Source: Asticcacaulis taihuensis (lineage in GTDB: Bacteria > Pseudomonadota > Alphaproteobacteria > Caulobacterales > Caulobacteraceae). Taken from it: a DNA stretch of 64,000 bases. The stretch is taken from positions 205,478-269,477 of the forward strand of contig NZ_FMTS01000006.1 in the NCBI RefSeq assembly GCF_900100255.1. The letters run 5' to 3'. A model generated the notes under the pieces. The model was not told where the DNA came from. It made no database searches and was given only the letters and a program-made list of their open reading frames with translations. Both the position numbers and the translations under genes were made by a program. The number at the start of each line of letters is the position of its first letter. Positions within the stretch are counted from its first letter, which is position 1. Positions 8,237-17,134 of the stretch are shown here, piece after piece.

Positions 8237-10225
8237 TCACTCAGGCACATTCGCCTTTAACTCATCAAGCCAGATTTTCGCATTGCCATCACTCGGCGCG
8301 CGCCAGTCACCGCGCGGGCTAAGCGCACCGCCGGAGATCAGTTTCGGTCCATTGGGTACGGCCGAGCGCTTGAACTGCGAGATCGTGAAGAAGCGGAACA
8401 GGAACAGCTCCAGCCATTTCCGAATTTCAGGAAGCGTATATTTGTCTTTCCACGCCTGATAACTCAGGAAAGCCACCTTGGAGGGCTTCAGGCCATAGCG
8501 CGTGAGGTAATAGAGGTTGAAATCCTGAAGCTCATAGGGGCCGACCTTATCCTCGGTGCGCTGGATGACACCGGCTTCGATCGGCACCAGTTCCGGAGAG
8601 ATTTCGCGCTCCAGCACCGATTGCAGGATACGCCCGGTCTTTGCGTCAAACTCCTTTTTCGCTGCCCAGCGGATCAGGTGCTGGATCAGGGTTTTCGGCG
8701 CGCCGCAATTAACATTGTAATGGCTCATATGGTCGCCGACACCATAGGTACACCAGCCAAGCGCCAGTTCACTGAGATCGCCCGTACCGACGACAAAACC
8801 TTTCTTTTCGCCTGCCAGCCGGAACAGAAAATCGGTGCGCAATCCCGCCTGAACGTTTTCGAAATTGACATCATAGACCTTTTCGCCCTGGCTGTAGGGA
8901 TGGCCGATATCCATCAGCATCCGTTTGGCGGCGGGACGGATATCAAGCACTTCGGCAGAAATCCCCAGCGCCTTCATCAGCTTCATGGCGTCGTTGCGCG
9001 AACCGGTCGAGGTGCCGAAGCCCTGCATGGTATAGCCGTGGATATTGGCGCGCGGGATACCCAGCCGGTCGAACGCCTTGCACGCCACGATCAGGGCATG
9101 GGTGGAATCCAGCCCTCCGGAAATACCGATCACCACGTTTTGCGTATTGCTGGTCGAGAGGCGCTGCATCAGGCCGTGGACCTGGATATTGAAGGCCTCG
9201 TAACAGTCCTCGTCCAGCCGCTCCGGATCGGCGGGCACATAGGGGAAGCGCGCGACATGGCGATGGAAGTCGGTCAGGTCATGGGGCGTATAATCAAATG
9301 AAGTGAACGCCTCCGCATCTGCCTTGTTGAAGAGCCGTGCATCTGCAAAAGTTGCCGTGCGGAGACGTTCCTGCGCGATGCGGTCGACATCGATATCGGC
9401 GAATGTTAGCGTATTACTGGCGAAGCGTTCCCCTTCGGCCAACAGCATCCCCATCTCATAGATCAGCGACTGTCCGTCCCATGCCAGATCCGTGGTGGAT
9501 TCTCCCGGCCCCGACGCACTGAAGGCGTAGGCGCACATGAGACGCTCCGATGTGGCCTCACAGATGCGCTTGCGTACACGGGACTTGCCGACCGTGACCG
9601 GCGAGGCGGACAGGTTGAGGATGATATGCGCACCGGATAGCGCCAGGCCGGTGGAAGGGGTGGCTGGCGACCACATATCCTCGCAGATTTCCACGCCGAT
9701 CGTGAAGGCATCCTCTCCCCGTGCGACAAAAATCTGATTGGCGGCGACCACAATATATTTACCTGCAAAATAAATGTTTTCATTCAGGTCATGGCCGCTG
9801 GAGAACCAGCGCTTTTCGTAGAATTCGCGGTAGTTGGGCAGGTAGGTCTTGGGCACAAGCCCCAGGCACTCTCCCCGGTGTATGATGGCCGCGAGATTAT
9901 AAAGCGCCCCCTCGATTATCATCGGCACGCCGCAGACAATGACGGGGCGCATGTTCCTCGATGCTGTAATCAGGTCTTCGAGGGCGGTTTTAGCCGCCTC
10001 CTGAAGCGTTTGCTGAAGAAACAGATCGTCGAGCGCATAACCGGTCAGGCTGAGTTCGGGGAATAGCACCACATCGGCGCCGGCTTCATCCGCGCGTTTC
10101 GCCAGGGACAGATGTTCCGCCAGATTGGCCTGCGGATCAGCGATATGCACCTTTGGCGTCACGCAGGCGATACGAACGAAGCCGTGGCTGGCCGGTGAAA
10201 AGAAGTTTTGCGATTTTACGGTCAT
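8237..10225 (-). CDS. nadE: Glutamine-dependent NAD(+) synthetase
   Basis: Final step of NAD synthesis: amidation of deamido-NAD using ammonia released from glutamine. The 662 residues comprise an N-terminal nitrilase-like glutaminase (about 1-290, catalytic Cys in GVEICEDMW) and a C-terminal synthetase (about 320-640, P-loop SGGLDST). The domain order matches the long bacterial and eukaryotic form. The gene is divergent from ilvA. Confidence 0.95.
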   Translation of the reverse strand: MTVKSQNFFSPASHGFVRIACVTPKVHIADPQANLAEHLSLAKRADEAGADVVLFPELSLTGYALDDLFLQQTLQEAAKTALEDLITASRNMRPVIVCGVPMIIEGALYNLAAIIHRGECLGLVPKTYLPNYREFYEKRWFSSGHDLNENIYFAGKYIVVAANQIFVARGEDAFTIGVEICEDMWSPATPSTGLALSGAHIILNLSASPVTVGKSRVRKRICEATSERLMCAYAFSASGPGESTTDLAWDGQSLIYEMGMLLAEGERFASNTLTFADIDVDRIAQERLRTATFADARLFNKADAEAFTSFDYTPHDLTDFHRHVARFPYVPADPERLDEDCYEAFNIQVHGLMQRLSTSNTQNVVIGISGGLDSTHALIVACKAFDRLGIPRANIHGYTMQGFGTSTGSRNDAMKLMKALGISAEVLDIRPAAKRMLMDIGHPYSQGEKVYDVNFENVQAGLRTDFLFRLAGEKKGFVVGTGDLSELALGWCTYGVGDHMSHYNVNCGAPKTLIQHLIRWAAKKEFDAKTGRILQSVLEREISPELVPIEAGVIQRTEDKVGPYELQDFNLYYLTRYGLKPSKVAFLSYQAWKDKYTLPEIRKWLELFLFRFFTISQFKRSAVPNGPKLISGGALSPRGDWRAPSDGNAKIWLDELKANVPE

Positions 10226-10448
10226 TTTCGGCTCTCTCAGGCAAGCGCCACCTTCATATAGGCTTATAAAACGCTCAATTCAAAACAAGGTATAAACCAG
10301 ACATGTCATTTTGACATTAAATTTAGTAAATTTCTAAGGCGCGATTTCAAAAATTGAAATTATAATATCATTTGATACTTTTGTTGCATCGCGTGGCATG
10401 CATTTTTTCAAAGCCATGCCCCGTCCCCTCTGATAAGGGAGCGCCATT
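10226..10448. other. AT-rich divergent promoter region nadE/ilvA
   Basis: 223 bp without a gene. It is strongly AT-rich from 10265 to 10410 and includes TTGACA (10311), TATAAT (10361-10366) and a GGCATG...CATGCC inverted repeat around 10396-10422 in the ilvA leader. I see no leader peptide or attenuator that I can support. Confidence 0.5.
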
Positions 10449-11651
10449 ATGACCGTGACCTTCCCAGACATCGAAGCCGCCGCTGAACGCATCAGGGGAC
10501 ATGTGGTGCGCACACCTTGCGCCTTTTCCCAGCGCCTCAGCACCGCGGCGAAAACGAAACTATGGCTCAAGGCGGAAAACCAGCAATATACCTCGGCCTT
10601 CAAGGAACGCGGTGCGCTCAACAAGCTGCTGCAACTGAGCGCAGATGAACGCCAGCGCGGTGTCTTCGCGGCCTCCGCCGGCAATCATGCACAAGGGGTG
10701 GCCTGGCACGCCCAGCGCCTCGGCATTCCGGCCACTATCGTCATGCCAATCGGCACCCCTTTCGTGAAGGTGGAAAAGACGCGCGGTTATGGCGCCGAGG
10801 TCGTCATCGAGGGCCACAGCTATGATGAGGCATCGGTCATCGCGCAGAAGCTCTGCGTCGAAAAAGGCGGGGTCTATGTCCATCCCTTCAATGACGAACA
10901 GGTTCTGACCGGCCAGGGCACCCTGGTCATGGAAATGCTGGAAGACGTGCCGGAACTGGACGTCATCCTGGTGCCGATCGGCGGTGGCGGTCTGATCGCC
11001 GGCGCCGCCATTGCCGCCAAGGCAATGAAACCGTGGATCAAGATCATCGGCGTCGAAGCGGCCATGTTCCCCTCCTTCACCGCCCGCAGGCGTGGGATGC
11101 CTATTCCCATGGGCGGTGCCACCATCGCCGAGGGCATTGCGGTGAAAGAAGTGGGCGATATCTCGTTCAATCTTGCCAATCCGCTGGTCGATGACGTGCT
11201 GATCATCGATGAGGCCGATTTCGAGCACGCCATCGCCGCCTTGGCCAATATCGAGAAGACCGTCACCGAAGGCGCCGGCGCCGCGGGTCTCGCTGCCGTC
11301 ATGCGCTATCCGGAGCGCTTCGAGGGCCTGAATGTCGGTCTAATCCTCTGCGGCGGCAATATCGACCTACGCCTGCTGGCTTCGGTGCTGCAACGCGAAC
11401 TGGTCCGTGAAAAACGGCTTGTCACCTATCGAATCTTAGGCGACGATCGTCCCGGCATGTTGTCGCGCATGGCCGATGTCATCTCGCAAAAGGGCGGGAA
11501 TATCGTCGATGTGGCGCATAACCGCCTGGTGCTCGATGTCCCCGCCAAGGGGGCGGAGTTCGACATCATGGTGGAGACGCAAGGCCCGCGTCATGCCTTT
11601 GAAATTTCAGAAGCCCTCAGGAGCACAGGCTATGCCCTCCGTATGGATTAA
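10449..11651 (+). CDS. ilvA: Threonine ammonia-lyase with C-terminal ACT domain
   Basis: PLP enzyme converting threonine to 2-oxobutanoate. It has 400 residues: a fold-type II PLP domain with the Schiff-base Lys52 in SAFKERG and a GGGGL phosphate-binding loop (around residues 180-184), then a single ACT domain (from about 325, VTYRILGDDRPGMLSRMADV). The one-ACT layout is the short type typical of many alphaproteobacteria, distinct from the two-ACT E. coli IlvA and the ACT-less catabolic TdcB. Its 3' end overlaps the next gene by 20 bp, so the three genes ilvA-FKBP-FKBP are probably cotranscribed. Confidence 0.92.
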   Translation: MTVTFPDIEAAAERIRGHVVRTPCAFSQRLSTAAKTKLWLKAENQQYTSAFKERGALNKLLQLSADERQRGVFAASAGNHAQGVAWHAQRLGIPATIVMPIGTPFVKVEKTRGYGAEVVIEGHSYDEASVIAQKLCVEKGGVYVHPFNDEQVLTGQGTLVMEMLEDVPELDVILVPIGGGGLIAGAAIAAKAMKPWIKIIGVEAAMFPSFTARRRGMPIPMGGATIAEGIAVKEVGDISFNLANPLVDDVLIIDEADFEHAIAALANIEKTVTEGAGAAGLAAVMRYPERFEGLNVGLILCGGNIDLRLLASVLQRELVREKRLVTYRILGDDRPGMLSRMADVISQKGGNIVDVAHNRLVLDVPAKGAEFDIMVETQGPRHAFEISEALRSTGYALRMD

Positions 11652-12129
11652 AAAGACTTCAATATTCGCTCTCGCCTTCATTCTCACAGCCTGCGGACAA
11701 GCCATGGACAAGACAAACGCCCAAACCATTTCCGAACAGAACCTGCAAAAGGGTCAGGAATTCCTGGCGCAAACCGCCAAGGTGCCGGGTGTCTCGGTGC
11801 TCCCTTCCGGCGTGATGTACAAGATCGTATCGCGTTCGCCCAATCCGGGGGCGCAGCCGACCGTGGCCGATAACGTCACCATCAATTATGAGGGCAAGCT
11901 GCTTGATGGCTCGGTTTTCGACTCATCCTTCGCCCGTAATGAACCGGCCAATTTCCCGCTCGGCCGTCTGATTTCGGCGTGGCAACAGGTGATCCCACTG
12001 ATGCATGTCGGTGACGAGATCGTCCTCTACACACCGCCCACCTCGGCCTATGGCGAGCGCGATCTCGGTGAAATCCCGCCCAACTCGACCCTGATCTTCC
12101 GTGTGCAACTGCTGGGGATCAACCAGTAA
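11632..12129 (+). CDS. FKBP-type peptidyl-prolyl isomerase lipoprotein 1
   Basis: 165 residues with an export signal and lipobox (FILTACGQ), a short linker and a C-terminal FKBP domain (around 60-165; NYEGKLLDGSVFDSS and the terminal LIFRVQLLGI are typical). It is likely anchored in the envelope and assists folding of exported proteins. The start is set at ATG 11632 inside the ilvA end because AGGAG lies 9 nt upstream; longer readings would have no signal peptide. The stop overlaps the start of its paralogue (TAATG). Confidence 0.88.
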   Translation: MPSVWIKKTSIFALAFILTACGQAMDKTNAQTISEQNLQKGQEFLAQTAKVPGVSVLPSGVMYKIVSRSPNPGAQPTVADNVTINYEGKLLDGSVFDSSFARNEPANFPLGRLISAWQQVIPLMHVGDEIVLYTPPTSAYGERDLGEIPPNSTLIFRVQLLGINQ

Positions 12130-12644
12130 TGCGCGTCATCTCGATTGCCGCTCTGGCTGGCTTGCTTACTCTGACGGCGTGCGGTCAATCACCTGATACC
12201 GCCGCTCAGCTTGAGGCCATGCAGGCGTCCGCCGATGCCGCTGCGGCGCAGAACCTGAAAGACGGCGAGGCCTATCTGGCCGATATTGCCAAGCAACCGG
12301 GCATCATCAAGCTGCCTTCAGGCGTGATGTACAAGATCGTTTCGCGTGCCGCGACGCCGGGCGCTCAGCCGACGATCAACGACACCGTGAAGATCAATTA
12401 CGAAGGCAAGCTGTTGAACGGCCATGTCTTCGATTCGTCCTATGCCCGCAATCAGCCGGCCGATTTCCCGCTCTCCCGTCTGGTTCCAGCCTGGCAGGAG
12501 GTTATTCCGCTGCTGCATGTCGGCGACGAGGTGATGCTCTATACACCACCGAGCCAGGGCTATGGCGAACGCGACATGGGTGAAATCCCGCCCAATTCGA
12601 CGTTGATCTTCCGGATTCAGTTGCTGGGCGTACAGGGAAAATAG
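12129..12644 (+). CDS. FKBP-type peptidyl-prolyl isomerase lipoprotein 2
   Basis: 171 residues, a tandem paralogue of the previous gene: lipobox LLTLTACGQ, a longer Ala-rich linker, then the same FKBP domain (NYEGKLLNGHVFDSS, YGERDMGEIPPNSTLIF). Both copies keep the VGDE and Y-G-E-R substrate-pocket region. Adjacent duplication with retained signals suggests either dosage or slightly different clients. Confidence 0.88.
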   Translation: MRVISIAALAGLLTLTACGQSPDTAAQLEAMQASADAAAAQNLKDGEAYLADIAKQPGIIKLPSGVMYKIVSRAATPGAQPTINDTVKINYEGKLLNGHVFDSSYARNQPADFPLSRLVPAWQEVIPLLHVGDEVMLYTPPSQGYGERDMGEIPPNSTLIFRIQLLGVQGK

Positions 12645-12648
12645 GGGT

Positions 12649-12667
12649 GTGGGGGCCGCGCCCCCAC
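12649..12667. terminator. GTGGGGG/CCCCCAC hairpin between converging genes
   Basis: Seven-bp GC stem directly after the second FKBP gene and 4 bp from the pgi stop. It lacks a long T-run; terminator function is inferred from position. Confidence 0.45.
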
Positions 12668-12670
12668 GTC

Positions 12671-14275
12671 TTAACCCTTGATGCGCTTAATCAACGCCGT
12701 TGTGCTCGGATCATGCGGCGCAATTTCGCTGCCGGTGATATCCTTGAGCACATTGACGCCGAGGGTCTTGCCCAGTTCGACGCCCCACTGATCGAAGCTG
12801 TTCAGCCCCATGACAATGCCTTCGACAAAGGTCTTGTGCTCGTACATGGCCAGAAGGGCGCCGAGGGTCTCCGGCGTCAGTTCATTGAGCAGAACGGTGG
12901 TCGAGGGCTTGTTGCCAGGGCAGACCTTTTGCGGGGCGATCTGGGCCGTTTTCGCATCGTCGAAGCCGAGCTTGCGGCATTCGGCCTCGGAGGTTTCCAG
13001 CGACTTGCCGACCATGAAGGCTTCGCCCTGGGCGATGACGTTCGACAGCAGTTTTTGCTGCATATCGGTCGAGGCTTCGTCATTATGCTGCGCAGCAATT
13101 AGTTCCAGCGGCACGATGTCTTCCGACTGGTGCAGCATCTGGAAGAAGGCGTGCTGGGCATTTGTGCCTTCGTCGCCGAAGACGACGGGGCAGGTCTGGG
13201 TATCGAGCAATTCACCGGTCGGCGAGGTGCGCTTGCCGTTCGATTCCATTTCCAACTGCTGCAGGAAGGCGGCCAGACGGCGCAGGCGGTGGACATAGGG
13301 GATAACGGCGCGGGACGGGCGGTTCAGGCCGATACGGTTATAAAGCTGGGCGGCCGCCAACAGGACGGGTGCATTCTTTTCCAGCGGCGCGGTCAGGAAG
13401 TGCTGGTCCATTTCATGCGCACCGGCCAGCAGGCGCTCATAGACGTCGTAACCGGCGGCGATGATGACCGATAGCGACACGGCCGACCACAGCGAATAGC
13501 GGCCGCCGACCCAGTCCTTGAAGCCGAAAACGCGGTCGGCGGGGATGCCGTAGGCGCTGGTCTTGTCGGGGGCAGCGGAAACGGCGGCGAGGTGCTTCTT
13601 GGCGCCCTCTTCCCCCAGCCCCTTGATCAGCCAGTCGCGCGCGGCCAGGAAATTGGCCAGGGTCTCCTGCGTGGTGAAGGTCTTGGAAACGGCGATGACC
13701 AGGGTTTCGGTCGGATCGAGGCCAGCCGTGGCCAAGGCCAGTTCGGAACCATCGACATTGGCGACAAAGCGGATATCGATCTGCGGATTGAGCGGCGTCA
13801 GGCCGTGCCAGACCAGACGCGGGCCGAGATCCGAACCGCCGATACCGATATGGATGATGGTCTTGAAGGGCTTGCCGGTAGCGCCGGTGATGGCGCCGGA
13901 GCGGATACCGTCGGCGTAAGATCTCATGGCATCGCGGGCGGTCTTGACATCGGACGTGATTTCCGGTCCGCGCAGGCGCAGGTTTTCGGCGTCAGAATCG
14001 CGTAGGGCGACATGCAGCACAGCGCGGCCTTCGGAGACATTGATCTCCTGGCCGGTCCACATCTTCTCGCGCGCTTCGGCGATGGCCGATTGCGCCACGG
14101 CGGCGATGGCGGTTTCAAAACCCGCTTTCGACCAGCTCTGCTTCGACACATCGACGAAGAGACCGGCGACATCGAGGCTCATCCGCGCGAGGCGGTCCGG
14201 ATCGGCCGCGAACTGGTCAACAATCTTGAGAGTGGCGTCAGCAGCGGCCTGGGCTTTCAGGGCATCGAGGGTCAT
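12671..14275 (-). CDS. pgi: Glucose-6-phosphate isomerase
   Basis: Converts glucose 6-phosphate and fructose 6-phosphate. It has 534 residues from an ATG at 14275 that overlaps the stop of the upstream glycosyltransferase gene (ATGA). SIS-domain signatures are visible: IGIGGSDLGPRL (around 140) and the QLEMESNGKR segment with the catalytic Glu region, plus HAFFQMLHQ near the C-terminus. A longer open frame continues upstream but is antisense-like shadow inside the glycosyltransferase gene and is not homologous to PGI. Confidence 0.95.
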   Translation of the reverse strand: MTLDALKAQAAADATLKIVDQFAADPDRLARMSLDVAGLFVDVSKQSWSKAGFETAIAAVAQSAIAEAREKMWTGQEINVSEGRAVLHVALRDSDAENLRLRGPEITSDVKTARDAMRSYADGIRSGAITGATGKPFKTIIHIGIGGSDLGPRLVWHGLTPLNPQIDIRFVANVDGSELALATAGLDPTETLVIAVSKTFTTQETLANFLAARDWLIKGLGEEGAKKHLAAVSAAPDKTSAYGIPADRVFGFKDWVGGRYSLWSAVSLSVIIAAGYDVYERLLAGAHEMDQHFLTAPLEKNAPVLLAAAQLYNRIGLNRPSRAVIPYVHRLRRLAAFLQQLEMESNGKRTSPTGELLDTQTCPVVFGDEGTNAQHAFFQMLHQSEDIVPLELIAAQHNDEASTDMQQKLLSNVIAQGEAFMVGKSLETSEAECRKLGFDDAKTAQIAPQKVCPGNKPSTTVLLNELTPETLGALLAMYEHKTFVEGIVMGLNSFDQWGVELGKTLGVNVLKDITGSEIAPHDPSTTALIKRIKG

Positions 14276-15264
14276 GGTCGGCTCCGGTGGTCCATGGTGC
14301 GGGAAAGAATTTTGAGCGGACTCCATGTCAAGCTTTTGGCCAGCCGTAAAGCGCTTATTTGCCTGTGTTCCTGAATTGATTTTCGTTGCTTCAGGATTGG
14401 TCCCATGCCTGTGAGCGCGGCGAAAATGCCCCGCCAGACCACGCCGCCCTTCCCTTTGAGGGTATCGACCAGGGCAATGAGCAGCGTAAGACCAATATGC
14501 AGCGGCAGGCTCGGCAGCAGCAAGGCCAGAGGCATGTTTCTGACATACATCCAGAGGCGATTGCGATAGCCGTGAAAAAGCGCGAAATCGGAGCGCACGC
14601 CTAAGCTGGCCGAACCGATATGATCGACCCGCGCCGAGGGCACGAAGACGCAGCTTTCGCCGATCAGCCGGGCGCGGAAACCGAGATCGACATCCTCGCA
14701 ATAGCAGAAGAAATTTTCGTCGAAACCGCCCAGATACTCGAACAGGTCGCGCCGGATGATGAAGGCGGCGCCGCAGGGCGAAAAGACATGCGCTGGTTTC
14801 AGGTTCGGCGGCAGCACCTGCCCCAGGCCGGAGCGATAGGGGAAGCCGAAAAAGGTCAGGGCGTCGCCGGCACCATCCAGCCGGGAGGTATCCTCGGCCT
14901 GGAATTGCAGGGAGGTGAACAGGCCGATGGTCGGATAATCGTCAACGGCCTGCTTCATGGCCTTCAGCCAGTCATCGGCCACGAAGGCATCCGGATTAAT
15001 AAAGCCGAGCCACTGCCCGCGCGCCGCTTTTGCCGCCCGGTTATTGCCCGCGGCATAACCCAGGTTTTCACCGAACGGCATGAAGATCACCGAGGGGAAC
15101 TGCGCTTGCAGGGCGTCGAAATCCATGGCTTCCGAACCATTGTCGGCATGAATGATTTCAACCGTGCGCCCCAGCGCCGTTAAAGCCTTCAGGCAACGCT
15201 CAATAGAGGCTTCGCTGCGGTAACTGAGGGTAATGAGGGTGAATTTCGGCGTGTCACTGGGCAT
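14272..15264 (-). CDS. Family 2 glycosyltransferase (rhamnosyltransferase-like)
   Basis: 330 residues. The GT-A fold starts LITLSYRSEASIERCLKAL; NLGYAAGNN (about 75-83) and FINPDAFVADDW (about 97-108, the D-x-D-type region) are typical of WbbL-like rhamnosyl or related transferases, followed by GGFDENFFCYCEDVDLGFRA. A hydrophobic stretch around 250-270 suggests membrane association. It probably builds an envelope polysaccharide or O-antigen. It overlaps queG by 11 bp upstream and pgi by 4 bp downstream, forming a compact queG-GT-pgi run. Confidence 0.88.
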   Translation of the reverse strand: MPSDTPKFTLITLSYRSEASIERCLKALTALGRTVEIIHADNGSEAMDFDALQAQFPSVIFMPFGENLGYAAGNNRAAKAARGQWLGFINPDAFVADDWLKAMKQAVDDYPTIGLFTSLQFQAEDTSRLDGAGDALTFFGFPYRSGLGQVLPPNLKPAHVFSPCGAAFIIRRDLFEYLGGFDENFFCYCEDVDLGFRARLIGESCVFVPSARVDHIGSASLGVRSDFALFHGYRNRLWMYVRNMPLALLLPSLPLHIGLTLLIALVDTLKGKGGVVWRGIFAALTGMGPILKQRKSIQEHRQISALRLAKSLTWSPLKILSRTMDHRSRP

Positions 15265-16387
15265 GGCCGCCCTCCCATTCCTTCAGAACATCCGCGTCGG
15301 TTTCGCCAGCGACTTTTTGCACCCGCAGGCGCGCAAAGGCTTCCGGTCCAAGGCCCTGCTTCAGGGCCCAGACCGCGGCACCGCGCACGACCGGATTTTC
15401 CTCATCAAGGCTGCGTTCCAATACCGCACCTGTCTCCGGATGGCGAGACACACGGAAGTGATTGCCCAGCGCATAATGAACATTACGCAGAAAGGACTCG
15501 CGGCCGATCCGCTTGACCGGCGACTTTGAAAACAGCGCCCGAAAGCTCGCATCATCCAGTCCAACCAGGTCGGTCAGTTTCAAACTCTCGAACCCTTCCC
15601 GCACCTGAAGCTTAATTTCATGCGTCGCGCTGGCGAACTTGTTCCACGGACAGACGGCAAGGCAGTCGTCGCAGCCATAGATGCGGTTGCCCATGGCGCG
15701 GCGATATATTTCAGGCCACGGCCCGCGATATTCGATGGTGAGATAGGACAGGCACTTGCGGGCATCGAGCCGGTAAGGCCCTTCAAAGGCATTGGTCGGG
15801 CAGATATCGAGGCAGGCACGGCACGAACCGCAATGGTCGCGCTCCGGTGTATCCTCAGCAATCACCCTATCGAGCAGGATAACACCGAGAAACAGCCACG
15901 AACCAAATTCGCGCGACACCAGATTGGTGTGCTTGCCCTGCCAGCCGAGACCGGCCAAGGCCGCCAGCGGCTTTTCCATCAGGGGCGCCGTATCGACAAA
16001 GACCTTCAGCTCGCAGCCGATCTGGCCGACAATCCACGTCGCCAGTTGTTTCAACTTCTTCTTGATCAGCTCGTGATAATCGTCGCCGCGGGCATAGACG
16101 CTGATACTGGCCGTATCGGTCTCGGCCAGCAAAGCCAGGGGATCGCTGTCGGGACCGTAATTATAACCTAGCACCAGGGCCGACTGCGCCCCGCTCCACA
16201 TATTGCGCGGATGTTTGCGGCGCTCCAGCGTCTCTTCCATCCACGTCATCTCTCCATGAAAGCCGGCCTCGACAAACACCTGAAGCCGTTCCGATGCCGC
16301 CCATACATCGGGTAAGGCTGCGAAACGCGCCGCGCTGAACCCCAAAACATGCGCCTGCTGCCGGATGGAGGCGGCCAGATCGCTCAT
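15254..16387 (-). CDS. queG: Epoxyqueuosine reductase
   Basis: Last step of queuosine formation in tRNA: a cobalamin- and Fe-S-dependent reduction of epoxyqueuosine. It has 377 residues. Two 4Fe-4S motifs are visible: CGSCRACLDICPT (around 190) and CDDCLAVCPWN (around 240). The C-terminal HEAT-like region (ENPVVRGAAVWALKQ) is present. It follows the GST gene by 2 bp and overlaps the glycosyltransferase gene. Confidence 0.95.
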   Translation of the reverse strand: MSDLAASIRQQAHVLGFSAARFAALPDVWAASERLQVFVEAGFHGEMTWMEETLERRKHPRNMWSGAQSALVLGYNYGPDSDPLALLAETDTASISVYARGDDYHELIKKKLKQLATWIVGQIGCELKVFVDTAPLMEKPLAALAGLGWQGKHTNLVSREFGSWLFLGVILLDRVIAEDTPERDHCGSCRACLDICPTNAFEGPYRLDARKCLSYLTIEYRGPWPEIYRRAMGNRIYGCDDCLAVCPWNKFASATHEIKLQVREGFESLKLTDLVGLDDASFRALFSKSPVKRIGRESFLRNVHYALGNHFRVSRHPETGAVLERSLDEENPVVRGAAVWALKQGLGPEAFARLRVQKVAGETDADVLKEWEGGHAQ

Positions 16388-16389
16388 GA

Positions 16390-17091
16390 TCAGAAGTCGA
16401 GTTCTTTATAGTGGGCCGAGGGCGCCACGCCCGGCAGCTTGTCATTGAGCAACGGTCGGAAGCAGGGGCGCGACTTGATCACCATGTACCAGGTCTTGAG
16501 GTGCGGGTAGCGTGACCAGTTGATCTCATCGAGATAATCGAGGATCGACAACTGCCCGGCACAGGCGAAATCGGCATAAGAGATGGTGTGTCCCGCCAGC
16601 CAGTTGCGCACGGCCAGCAGGCTTTCAAAATAGCGCAGGTGGTCCTTCAGCGCCTCGCGGCCGGCCTTCATGGCGGGGATATCGGGCACGCCGCCGCCCA
16701 TCAGCCGCTTTTCCATCTTTTCGTGCAGCAGCAAGGCATTGACTTCGAAATCGAACTTGCGCTCGAACCAGCCCACCAGCCGGCGCGCCTCTGCGCGCTC
16801 ATTGACGTTCTTCGGCCACAGACGGATATCCGGATAGGCTTCTTCGAGATGCTCCATGATGGCGCGATCCTCGCAGATGCGGTGGGTCTGGCCACCGGAG
16901 TCCTGTTCAGGTGTTTCCACCAGGATCGGTAACAGGCCGGATGGATTGAGGCGCAAGATCGTGTCATCCGGCTCCCAGTAGCGTACCGGGATTTCCTCGA
17001 AGGCCAGCTTCTTTTCACCCAGCGCCAGGCGGACCATGCGCGAATGCGGGTCGAAGGCGAAATGGTAGAGCTGGCGCGAACTGGCGGTCAT
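16390..17091 (-). CDS. Glutathione S-transferase family protein
   Basis: 233 residues. N-terminal thioredoxin-like domain (LYHFAFDPHSRMVRLALGEK; LNPSGLLPIL provides the cis-Pro, then the CEDRAIMEHL turn) and an all-helical C-terminal domain. The physiological substrate cannot be told. The start at 17091 is favoured over a longer reading because AGAGGGG sits just upstream and the extension would run into the CDF gene. It ends 2 bp before queG. Confidence 0.88.
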   Translation of the reverse strand: MTASSRQLYHFAFDPHSRMVRLALGEKKLAFEEIPVRYWEPDDTILRLNPSGLLPILVETPEQDSGGQTHRICEDRAIMEHLEEAYPDIRLWPKNVNERAEARRLVGWFERKFDFEVNALLLHEKMEKRLMGGGVPDIPAMKAGREALKDHLRYFESLLAVRNWLAGHTISYADFACAGQLSILDYLDEINWSRYPHLKTWYMVIKSRPCFRPLLNDKLPGVAPSAHYKELDF

Positions 17092-17134
17092 GGCCCCTCT
17101 ATGCCTTATTCGCCCCCCGTAAGTCAAAGCCCAG

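Noticed and set aside
14276..14701. N-terminal extension of pgi by 142 codons
   Set aside because: It overlaps the glycosyltransferase gene in another frame; the canonical PGI N-terminus begins at 14275 with an ATGA junction.
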